From: Symbiodinium natans
Taxonomy: Eukaryota; Sar; Dinophyceae; Suessiales; Symbiodiniaceae
Direction: 5' to 3'
Assembly (NCBI GenBank): GCA_905221605.1
Contig: CAJNDS010001868.1
Span: forward strand, 300,001 to 364,000
DNA: 64,000 bases
Shown: piece after piece, positions 46,301 to 58,300 of the stretch
Position numbering within the stretch: position 1 is the stretch's first letter
How the letters are laid out: every line of letters begins with the position of its first letter
Translations under genes and position numbers: made by a program
The notes under the pieces: generated by a model
The model's input: only the letters and a program-made list of their open reading frames with translations
Databases searched by the model: none
What the model was told of the DNA's origin: nothing

Positions 46301-49300
46301 TGTCGTCAGGCTGATGGCGCCCCCGAGCCTTCCGGTCCCTACCTTGAAATCTGGGGTCAGCGCATTCATCACCTGGGCCATGGGGGGGGGGGGGGGGGGG
46401 GGGCGCGGTCTAGGGTTCAGGGTTTGGGGTCACTAGCAACCCTGAAGCTTAGACTTCAGGGTCACTAGCAGGGTTTCGGGTTTGGGGTTTGGAGCTTAGC
46501 GGCCCGAAAGACGAAACTACAAGGAGCACACCGAACCCCCTTGAAGGGTTGCGAGCTCGAAAGACGTGGTTGGTGGCGATGAGGGGGTTTCGAGGTTTGG
46601 GGTTCAGGGGTCGGGTTTAGGGAAGCTTGCTTGGAGGAGGCTCATGGGTAGCTTGCAGGGTTCTAAGTACTTCTAAGTACCAATAGCTACAACCATCCTT
46701 GCAGTCCCTCTTATAACTGGGTGGTCCATATCGCCGCCACAACATGCTTCGAAGGCGCGATCGACGGCGTTGCCAAAAGCAGGACACCCCGAAACCCATC
46801 GAGTGACCTAAGGACCCTACACGTCAGACCACCCCAAAGTTACCCACCCGCGAATGATCCACGTAAATTGAGCTACCCTAACCACCCATTCTATTCAAAA
46901 CAGGGCCCCACGCGCCCCCCAATTTACTTGCTCCTTGCGGCAAGGCCACATGGATTCTGAAACGCTTCCCGACGTTTGCGTCCTGGACGCGGACGTGAAC
47001 CGTGCCCGTCTTGGGCGGAGTGCCCGCGAAGGACCTGGAAAGGTGGCGAGGGTGGCTTAGCGCTAGCCTCTTTACTACTACTTGCTTAAGAACCCCTAAA
47101 TCCTAAACCCTAAACCCTAAATCCCAAAAAACACAAACAAATGATCCCTATCTTGGCTCGTATGAGGAAAAATGTTCTCTATGTTTTGGGGATTCTTAAG
47201 CAGCTTGAAGTTTCAGGTTTTGGGCTTTGGGGTTTGAAGTGGCTGGCCCTGTGACTCCCTACAGATCAAGCTTACTAGGCGATTGCTACTAGATTACCCA
47301 CTAGACCCTAAACCCTCAACCCCAAACCCTAAATCCGAAACCCGAAACCCTCAACCTTAAAACTCTAAACCTAGCTAAACCCTAGTCGGCTGAAGGCCCA
47401 GAGGGTCGGGGTTGAGTGCTTGGGGCAGACAGTCTTGTCCGTAAAGCCTAAAATCTGGAACCCCCTAAACCCCTGACACCCAAACTCTGGGCACCAAACT
47501 CCCAAACCCTAAACCCTAAACCCTAAACCCTAAACCCTAAACCCTAAACCGGGCCTGGTGCCAGGGTTGAAGGTCAGCCACGGCGGCAGCGGCCCGCCGC
47601 TGCCTCCCGAAGCGCTGACAGCGCCTTCTCCTGCAGCCTGGAGACAGTCTTAGGGCTCAATATGTAACTACATCTTCATATCGAGAAAAATATGTATCCT
47701 GTTGTATATCATAGAACATTTTGTGCTATGAGATAATGTATGTATATGTTCATATATGTGTATATGTACTTTCACACTTATCTTTTTACATGTAGTTTTT
47801 GATTTCTATGTATATCTATGTTTATACGTACAATACCTATTTTGTGTGTTGTTTTTACCACATATGCGGGTTTCCGAAATTAGCTACCTTATTGGGGTCC
47901 TTACTACAAGGGCTACTGTTTGGGGGGGCCTAAATTAGGGATCAGTAAGCAAGTTATATGTATTTTCATACAAGGCTCAATATATAGCTACATATTCCAT
48001 CTATAAGAATTGCTGTGTATATTATCTGTTGTATATTCATACACACACATACATATATATGTTTATTTATCTGTCTATTTGTATTTTCATGCATTGTTTT
48101 TTATATTCGATTTGTGTATACTATCTACCACCTACAAAAAGATATATATACAATAGGGGTTTAGCGGTTTGGTGCCTTCGGGTTGAAGACTTTGCGGATG
48201 GCACAGCTTGGGGGTGCCATTTTGAGGAGGGGGGGATCCCCGAAATTCTCAGCTCTTTGTGAGGGGGGCACCAATTTAGGGTTTAGGGTTTTAGGGTTTA
48301 GGGTTTAGGGTTTAGGGTTTAGGGTGTAGGGTTTAGGGTTTAGGGTTTGGGGTATATAACGTTCCGTATCATACTAGGATCCTTCCATAAGGGACCATCA
48401 TTTCGAGAACCTCCCATATACATGTTTAGGATTTAGGGATTAGGGCTCGTTTAAACGCCTGCTTATGTCTGCTTCTTCTTGCCGAGGCTTGGTCTAAGCT
48501 GCTCGGCACGCCTAAAACTTAAGCCTTTGAGCAACAACTTCACCATGACGACCACCGGCTGCGCCTAAGCCACGCTGAGCGTCTAGGGGTGAGGGTTTAC
48601 CTGAAACCTGAAAGTGCGAATGAAGCTCGAAGCCTTTAAACCCCTAGACCCTAAAAGCCGAGCGTGAAGCCCTAGACCCGAGACAGCGCTCAGGTTTCCC
48701 GTTTCCTCCCCCTTCCCCCCGAAGAAAGTACTAACAGAATAATCATAACAATAATCATCATAGTAATAATAGTCATAATAATGAAAGCAGAGACTCCTTG
48801 GGAAGCTGGTACTGCAGAAGCTTGCCCTTCTGCGCCACCACGTCGGGAAGCAGAGTATCCTGGACCTTGATCCTGGGATTTAGGGGTTTAGGGGTTTAGG
48901 GCCTAGGGCTTGGGGTTTAGGGTTTAGGGTTTAGGGTTTAGGGTTTAGGGTTTAGGGTTTAGGGAAGGGGCTTTAGAGCGCGGAGGGCTTGGGCGCTTGC
49001 GTGTGCATTTCTTGGGGGTGGAGGGATGGGCGAGTTGGTTGCAACCTTAGTTGGTATTAAAGTTAAAAAGTGTACGTATATCCATCGTTGGGGTACATTT
49101 GCCTTTTGAAAGTTACTTAAGAGTTCGAGGTGTCGGTTGAGGAGCTCCCCGTTGAGGGTTGGCTGAAGGTTTGAGGTTGAGGGCTTTTGGAGCTCGGTCA
49201 TCAACCTTACAGGGGTTGATGCGCCTGGGGTTCCCTTATGACCCCCAACTCCTACACACCCCAGAACCCTAAACCCTGACTAAACACATAAGCCATCATA

Positions 49301-52300
49301 AGCCCCAAATCGCATCTCGAACACTACTAGAGCCGAAAAAAAGCACCTTCCCGCCGAGTGAAACTACTAGAGATGCTAAGGGTTTAGCATTCGGCTTCAG
49401 GGGGGTTGGGGTTTGGGGTTTAGGGTTCAAGCGCATGCATGGCATGACCCTACACGCCCTGAAGCCGACAGTCTGAACCTGAACCCTGAGTCTGCCTTAT
49501 GCCCTAAACCCTAAACCCTAAACCCTAAACCCTACATCCCGGTTCAAGGGGATGCCCCCCCAATCAGGTCCCAGGAGCCTGAACTCCCGCACATTGCCAG
49601 CGCCCTTGATCAGGACGTTCCAGGTGCCTTCCCCGGGCGGCGTGCCGGAGAACCTGCTTCACTGCTTTGGGGATGGCCAGGAAAAAGAGGTTTAGGGTTT
49701 AGGGTTTAGGGTTTAGGGTTTAGGGTTTAGGGTTTAGGGTTTAGGGTTTAGAGTTTAGGAGAGGCAAGGAGCATGGGCATCTCAAAGCACTTCTATGTAA
49801 GGCCTGCTCCAGGAGGGTTGGACACCTAACCCCGAAACCCCAAACCCCTAAACCCTAAACCCTAAACCCGAAACCCTAAACCCTAAACCCCAAACCCTAA
49901 ACTAAACCCTAAACCCCAAACCCCTCAACCCTAAACCCTTGAACCCCAAACCCTAAACCCTACACCCAGGTGGAGGACCTCCCCGTGTGCGGATCGAAGT
50001 GCAGCCACCAGGGCAGCGGCCCACCGTCGGGCATCGAAACTTTCACGTGGCCTCGGCTCGTTATCTTCGGCTGCTCGGAAGCTGCATAGCTCCAGGGGAT
50101 GTGCCAGGGAACCCTAAACCCTTAAATCCTAAACCCTAAACCCCAAACCCTAATTTCCCCTTAAGTACCCTAACAGGGTTATAATTGTGCCAGGGAGAAG
50201 GTCCAAGCTGCAGCTCGGGTGTGCGCACGCGCGCATGTGCTGAGATGTAAGTCCTCGGCCTCTACAGAAATCCTCTACGTGCCACTGATCCCAGCACATC
50301 TCCATCCTGCCCAGGCGCCGTCAAAGTGCCAGTCTGGCAGCTTGTACGCCAGAGGCCTGTCACAGACAACAAAGCACACATCTGAATGAGCTTCAAGGTT
50401 TTACAACGGGCCATGCCCAACAGATCTCAAAAGGGCAAGGGAAGGGGAAGGAAGGGAAACACTCAGCGTTTGGCAGTTTCAGAAGTGGGCCGACTGCAGT
50501 CGCCTACGTCCAGGTCTCTCGTTAAAGTCTTACAACACCCTAAACCCTAAACCCTAAACCCGAAACCCTAAGCCCGAAACCCGAAACCCGAAGCCGTAAA
50601 CCCTAACCCTAAACCCTAACCTTCGAGTTGTCGTCAGGCTGATGGCGCTCGGGCCTTCCGGTCTCCACCTTGAAATCTGGGAAGCCTTCCTCCTGGGCTG
50701 GGCTGGAGATTCCAAACTTTATCAGGGGCCTGGTAATGGTTTGGGTACAGAAGGGGTTGCGGCCTACTGTCCTGGGTCTTGATCTTGAACTCCTTTTCGA
50801 TACCTCCATAGTTGAACTTGATGGGGAACTCAGCGCCCGCCGGCGGGGTTCCAGAAAACTCCCATGTGCCAGGATCGAAATGGAGCCAAGGTGGCAGCGC
50901 CTCGCCATGCGGTCCGCTCACCGAGGGGAGCGTGCCGCCAGGCACGCGGAATCCGCCGAATGCTCCTGGGCCGGCTCCACCGCCGCCGCCTCTGCCACCA
51001 TGCATTCCGCCGAATCCACCTCCGCCGCTTCTGCCACGACCTCTGCCACCTCCACCGACCCCACCACCTCCGCCGCCACTCTTTGCTGAACTGCCGACTC
51101 TTCCACCGCCGCCAACTCCGCCAACACCGACTCCACCGCCACCGCCGACTCCACCTCCGCCACCAAATCCGCCGCCACCAACTCCCCCACCACCGACTCC
51201 TCCACCGCCAAGTCCGCCACCACCGACTCCACCGCCACCAACGCCACCGCCACCAACGCCGCCACCACCAAATCCCCCACCACCGACTCCGCCACCACCG
51301 ACTCCACCACCGATGCCACCGACTCCACCGCCGATGCCACCGCCACCGACTCCGCCACCGACTCCACCGCCGATGCCACCGCCGCCGACTCCACCGCCAC
51401 CGACTCCACCACCACCAATGCCCCCACCACCGACTCCGCCACCACCAATGCCCCGACCACCGTTGCCGCCGACTCCTCCACCACCGATTCCACCACCGCC
51501 AAGTCCACCACCGCCGACTCCACCACCGCCGACTCCTCCACCGCCGATTCCACCACCGCCAAGTCCACCACCGCCGACTCCACCACCGCCGACTCCACCA
51601 CCGCCGACTCCTCCACCGCCGACTCCACCACCGCCAAGTCCGCCACCGCCGACTCCACCACCTCCTCCACCGCCGACTCCACCACCACCGATGCCGCCAC
51701 CACCGACTCCATCACCACCTACTCCACCACCGCCGACTCCTCCACCACCGACACCACCACCGCCGACTCCACCACCGCCAAGTCCGCCACCGCCGACTCC
51801 GCCACCGCCGACTCCACCACCGCCGACTCCGCCACCGACTCCACGACCACGACCGATTCCACGGCCGCGGGCTCCGAATCCGCCGGGCCCGCCGCGAGCT
51901 GTCGGGACAGCTCCTGGAGTGCCAGGGGCCCCTGGACCCGTCACTTCAGGCTGGGAAAGCGTGGGCAAGGTAAAGTGCAATGGCGCGTCAGGCTTGGCCA
52001 CCAAGTCGGAGATGACCCCGTCCCGGATATGCAGCCTGAAATCCTTCTGCATGCCACCATCCTGGACAGCGATGTGGAAGACCCCCTCCTCGCAAGGAAA
52101 ATGCTGTTCTGTATGCTCATGTCAGTACTGGCAATAGATGTTTAGATATTCTCAAATGACAAGGGGACCAAGCCCAATGAGCACCCACTCCCCTTCTTCC
52201 CTTTGCTCGTCCGTCCTTGGGAGGAGTGCCGCTAAACTGCCCGGTTTTGCCATCAAACCTGAGCGAGGCGCTGCTCCAAGGAAGCTTCAAATGCCTCGAA

Positions 52301-55300
52301 CACCAGACCGAAGAAACAAGAAAACTGAACGTCGTAGTCTGCTGAAGTACTCCGCTACAGGAATTCTTGAGGAAGCCACATGTACAACTCGCACCTCTCC
52401 AAAAAAAGAAAGCCACCTGAACCCTACAGACAGGCAAGGCACGTGAGCCACTTCGGCAGCGGCCCTCCACCAGCCATCGTGGCTTTTGGGGATCCGGAAC
52501 CACCCGTGGGCAGCGAATACCTCGCTTGATCCGTTTTTTGTGCGTGAATTGTTTTGGGGACTCGGGAACAGCCTACACCTCACCAGAAGCCCGATTCTTG
52601 CAAACCAGCACCTGAGCCTTCGAACCTCAACGCTAAACCCTGACTACTAAACACCCGCACCTCGTACTGTGTGGATTTACCTCCTGCCCTTGAACCTACC
52701 TTGAAGCCCAAACCTCAACCCTACATAAGCTGACAACATCAAGCTTGCACTCTTCAACCGTAGACTTTTAGACCTTGCTTGGAGGTTCAAAACGTCCAGG
52801 CCTTTGCCCCACCCCACAAAGAGCCTTCGTAAAGCCCTCCAAACCCTGTATAAGCTTCAAGCAGTCAACCTAAGGCCCTGCTCACAAAGCTACAGTAAAC
52901 AAAAACCTGCAGATAGTTCGTGCCACAGGTGCTGCAGCGGCTCGCCTGTCTGCGAGGTCATGTCAGGAAGGTGGGCCTTGTCTGCCTGCCGAAAGCTGCG
53001 GCATCTTCCCAAGCACCAGCTCGCAGCTAGCACATGAGTCCCAAGACCGTTTCGGAGGTGCTTTGGGGGGCTGTGACAACATCTCTCATGCGGCATAGGG
53101 GCCAAAAACATCCCTAAGAAACGAGAGCGCTGCGGCTCCTGCGGTGCTCTCAGCTTTCCTTTCGCCGCCGCGCCGGGAAGGGGGGCACCGCGGACGTTGA
53201 TCCTGGGCCCGGCAAAGCTTCGGGCTTTTTTGCGGTCTGAGCGGTCGGCCGGTCGGCCCTAAAAAAAAAAAGACAGCGGGGATGTTGCCAATCACGTCCC
53301 AGGAGCTTGAACTGCTGTACATCGCCAGCACCCTTCACGACGATCGGCACCGTGCCTTCCACAGGCGGCGTGCCGGAGAACCTGCTTTGGAACGCGCAAA
53401 GGAGGCAAGGAGCTATGGCTTCAGCAGGGTGCAGAACTTTTGCAGGAGCCTTCCCGTGTTCGGATCGAAGTGCAGCCACAAGGGCAGCGGTCCGCCGTCG
53501 GGTGTCGAAACTGTCACACTGCCTCGGCTTGGGCGTGTGCAGATCCTAAGCCCCCAACCTCTGCAAACTCTACACATGACATGCACAAATCTCATATCCT
53601 GCAGTTCAGGCACCCTCAGCTTGCCCGTCCGGCAGGTCGTAGACCAGAGGCCTGCATCACACACGAGAACGAAGATCGCCAAGGGCTTTGGGAGCTAGAG
53701 AATGCGAACACATCTTTGCTGGGGGGGAGGTTGAGGGTGGTGCTTCCGGCTTCGCGATTTGGGGCTCAGGTCGCTTGCAGTTACTGATGGCGCCCGGGCC
53801 TTCCCATCTCTGCCATCACGTCTGGCAGGCCTTCCCCCTGGGCCGAGTTGGAATATTTACCAGGGGAAGGAAACGAACAACATTAAAAAAAGGGCGTGCA
53901 TGGTGTGCGTATGCTGATTGCTGCCGTCCTGGGTCTTGATCGTGAACTCCTTCTCGACACCACCATCGTTGATTTTTATGGGAAACTCGCCGCCCGCCGG
54001 AGGGTTTCCGGAAATCTCCCGTGTGACAGGATCGAAATGGAGCCAAGGTGGCAGCGCCTCGCCATGCGGTCCGCTCACTGCGGGGATCGTGGGAGGCACA
54101 ACGCCGACTCCGCGGACTGCTCCAGGGCCGACTCCACCACCACCTATTCCACCACCACCACCTGCTCCACCACCAACACCGCCACCACCAACTCCACCAC
54201 CGCCGACTCCACCACCACCGATGCCGCCACCACCGACTCCACCGCCGCCGACTCCGCCGCCACCTACTCCACCACCACCGACTCCACCGCCACCAACACC
54301 GCCGACTCCACCACCACCTACTCCACCACCACCGACTCCACCACCACCGACTCCACCGCCACCTACTCCGTTACCACCCACTCCGCCACCACCGATTCCG
54401 CCACCGCCAACTCCACCACCGCCGACTCCTCCACCACCTACTCCACCGCCGCCGACTCCACCACCACCGACTCCACCGCCGCTGACTCCACCACCACCGA
54501 CTCCACCACCACCGACTCCACCGCCACCAACTCCGCCGCCACCGACTCCCCCATCACCGACTCCGCCACCACCGACTCCACCGCCAATGCCACCACCGCC
54601 GACTCCACCTCCACCAATGCCCCCACCACCGACTCCGCCACCGCCGATGCCACCGCCGCCAAGTCCGCCCCCACCGACTCCCCCACCACCGACTCCGCCA
54701 CCACCCACTCCACCGCCGATGCCACCGACTCCACCGCCGATGCCACCGCCACCGACCCCGCCACCGCCAATGCCCCCACCACCGTTACCGCCGACTCCAC
54801 CGCCACCGACTCCGCCACCACCAATGCCCCCACCACCGTTACCGCCGACTCCTCCACCGCCAAGTCCACCACCGCCGACTCCGCCACCGCCCACTCCACC
54901 ACCGCCGACTCCTCCACCACCGACACCACCACCGCCGACTCCACCACCGCCAACTCCACCACCGCTGACTCCGCCACCGCCAACTCCACCACCGCCGACA
55001 CCGCCACCACCGACTCCGCCACCGACTCCACGACCACGACCGATTCCACGGCCGCGGGCTCCGAATCCGCCGGGCCCGCCGCGAGCTGTCGGGACAGCTC
55101 CTGGAGTGCCAGGGGCCCCTGGACCCGTCACTTCAGGCTGGGAAAGCGTGGGCAAGGTAAAGTGCAATGGCGCGTCAGGCTTGGCCACCAAGTCGGAGAT
55201 GACCCCGTCCCGGATATGCAGCCTGAAATCCTTCTGCATGCCACCATCCTGGACAGCGATGTGGAAGACCCCCTCCTCGCAAGGCAAATGCTGTTCTGTA

Positions 55301-58300
55301 TGCTCGTGTCGGTACTGGTATAGATATTTAAATATTCTCAAATGACAAGGGGAGCAGGCCCAATGAGCACCCACTCCCCTTCTTCCCTTTGCTCGTCCGT
55401 CCTTGGGAGGAGTGCCGCTAAACTGCCCGGTTTTGCCATCAAACCTGAGCGCGAGGCGCTGCTCCAAGGAAGCTTCAAATGCCTCGAACACCCGACTTTA
55501 AAAATAGAAATAAACGCAGAACGTCGTAGTCTGCTTATTTACCCCCACTACAGGTTCTTGAGAAAGCCAAAACTCACACAAGCCACCTGAAGCCTACAGA
55601 CAGGCAAGGCACGTGAGCCACTTCGGCAGCGGCCCTCCACCAGCCATCGTGGCTTTTGGGGAGCCGGAACCGCCCGTGGGCAGCGAATACCTCGCTTGAT
55701 CCGTTTCTTTTTGCGTGCATTGCTTGGGGACTCGGGAAGAAGAGCCTACACCCCACCAGAAGCCCGATTCTTGCAAACCAGCACCCGAGCCTTTAAAGCT
55801 CAACCCTAAACCCTGACTACTAAACACCCGCACCTCACTTGCACCTCGTACTATGGTGGATGTACCTCCTGCCATTGAACCTACAAACCGGACCTACCTT
55901 ATCTAACGTGAAGCCCAAACCCTCTACCCTAGATAAGCTGACAACATCAAGCTTGCGCACTTCAACCGTAGACTCTTAGACCCTGCGCCTTTGCCGACCC
56001 CCCACGAAGGGCCTTCGTCAAGCCCTACGGCCCTTGCTCTCAAAGCTTGCGGCTAGTTCGTGCCACAGGTGCTGCAGCGGCTCGCCTGTCTGCGAGGTCA
56101 TGTCAGGAAGGTGGGCCTTGTCTGCCTGCCGAAAGCTGCGGCATCTTCCCAAGCACCAGCTCGCAGCTAGCACGCGAATCCCAAGACCGTTTCGGAGGTG
56201 CTTTAGGGTAGGAATACAAAGGGTGCCCTTTTTGGTTTAAAGGGGCTTATAAGGGAACCAAACCGTAAAAAAGAGAGAATAAACGGCCTTCTCTGGGTCC
56301 TAGCATGTCCTAGCCCTTTGCCCAAGAAGACGAAAGCGCTGCAGATTGCGGGTCCTGCGGTGCTCTCAGCTTTCCTTTCGCCGCCGCGCCGGGAAGGGGG
56401 GCACCGCGGACGTTGATCCTGGGCCCGGCAAAGCTTCGGGGTTTTTTGCGGTCTGAGCGGTCGGCCGGTCGGCCCTAAAAAAAAGACAACGGGGATGTTG
56501 CCAATCACGTCCCAGGAGCTTGAACTGCTGTACATCGCCAGCACCCTTCACGACGATCGGCACCGTGCCTTCAACAGGCGGCGTGCCGGAGAACCTGCTT
56601 TGGCAAGAACGCGCAAAGCAGGCAAGGAGCTATGGCTTCAGCAGGGTCCAGAACTTTTGCAGGAGCCTTCCCGTGTTCGGATCGAAGTGCAGCCACAAGG
56701 GCAGCGGTCCGCCGTCGGGTGTCGAAACTGTCACACTGCCTCGGCTTGGGTATGCGCAGATCCTAAGGCCCCCAACCTCTGCAAACTCTACACATGACAT
56801 GCACAAATCTCAAAACCCTGTAGTTCAGGCACCCTCAGCTTGCCCGTCCGGCAGGTCGTAGACCAGAGGCCTGCATCACACACGAGGACGAAGATCGCCA
56901 AGGGCTTTGGGAGCTGGAGAATGCGAACACATCTTTGCTGGGGGGAGGTTTAGGGTGGTGCTGCTTCGGGCTCGCAAAAATGTATCCTTGCAGTTACTGA
57001 TGGCGCCCGGGCCTTCCAGTCTCTGCCATCACATCTGGCAGGCCTTCCCCCTGGGCCGAGTTGGAATATTTAACAGGGAAGGAAACGAATAACATAAAAA
57101 AAGGGCGTGCATGGTGTGCGTATGCTGATTGCTGCCGTCCTGGGTCTTGATCGTGAACTCCTTCTCGACACCACCATCGTTGATTTTTATGGGAAACTCG
57201 CCGCCCGCCGGAGGGTTTCCGGAAATCTCCCGTGTGACAGGATCGAAATGGAGCCAAGGTGGCAGCGCCTCGCCATGCGGTCCGCTCACTGCGGGGATCG
57301 TGGGAGGCACAACGCCGACTCCGCGGACTGCTCCAGGGCCGACCCCACCACCACCTATTCCACCACCACCACCTGCTCCACCACCGACGCCGCCACCACC
57401 GACTCCACCGCCGCCGGCTCCGCCACCACCTACTCCACCACCGCCGACTCCACCGCCGCCGACTCCGCCACCACCTACTCCACCACCACCGACTCCACCA
57501 CCACCGACTCCACCGCCACCGACTCCACTGCCGCCGACTCCGCCGCCGACCCCGCCACCGCCGACTCCGCCGCCACCTACTCCACCGCCGCCGACTCCAC
57601 CACCACCGATGCCGCCACCACCGACTCCACCACCACCTACTCCGCCACCACCGACTCCACCACCACCGATGCCGCCACCACCGACTCCATCACCACCTAC
57701 TCCGCCACCACCAATGCCTCCACCACCGTTGCCGCCGAGTCCACCACCACCTACTCCACCCCCGCCGACTCCGCCACCACCGACTCCGCCGCCACCACCA
57801 CCACCGACTCCGCCACCACCTACACCACCGCCGCCGACTCCGCCGCCACCTACTCCACCGCCACCGACTCCACCACCGCCGACTCCGCCGACTCCACCGC
57901 CGACTCCGCCGACTCCGCCACCACCGCCAACTCCGCTGCCACCGACCCCGCCACCACCGACTCCACCGCCACCAATGCCCCCACCACCGACTCCGCCACC
58001 ACCGACTCCACCGCCGATGCCACCGACTCCACCGCCACCGACTCCACCGCCACCGACACCGCCGCCACCGACGCCTCCGCCGCCGACTCCGCTGCCACCG
58101 ACTCCACCACTGCCGATTCGGCCACCACGCAATGCGCCAACTCCGCCACCACCAGCTCCACCGTGAGCTGGTGCTCCCGGAGCCGTCACGTCTGGGACTG
58201 TTGGCAGGGAAAAGTGCAAAGGTGCGTCAGGCGTCGCCACCAAGTCGGAAATGACCCCGTCGCGGATGTGCAGCCTGAAGTCCTTCTGCATGCCACCATC

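Larger units (their letters stand above)
41932..50690. repeat. Tandem segmental duplication, two ~4.4-kb units
   Basis: Unit 1 (about 41932-46356) and unit 2 (about 46357-50690) share exons and intron blocks in the same order. Examples: 42130-42280 with 46500-46650, 42500-42610 with 46930-47045, 43100-43200 with 47555-47655, 43930-44010 with 48795-48880, 45430-45530 with 49560-49660 and 46110-46260 with 50190-50420. Indels are concentrated in telomere-like arrays and AT-rich patches. Confidence 0.85.

Noticed and set aside
46961-46974. Broken splice donor in the second tandem unit (GTAAGC in unit 1, GGAAGC in unit 2)
   Set aside because: Phase analysis places the real donor three to four bases earlier (AAC|GTCGG), which is intact in both units.
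50918-51718. Minus-strand VESVVEESAVVE-type ORF and plus-strand HHRLHHRR or STTTDSTTT-type ORFs over the same tracts
   Set aside because: Alternative frames of the same biased repeat, kept open by composition.
50812-52137. 441-codon plus-strand Pro-rich ORF (PPPPTPPPP), and the similar ones at 53918-55345 and 57129-58166
   Set aside because: Antisense of the glycine-rich exons. The minus frame carries He_PIG motifs at both ends and joins in phase to neighbours; the plus frame has no recognisable flanks.
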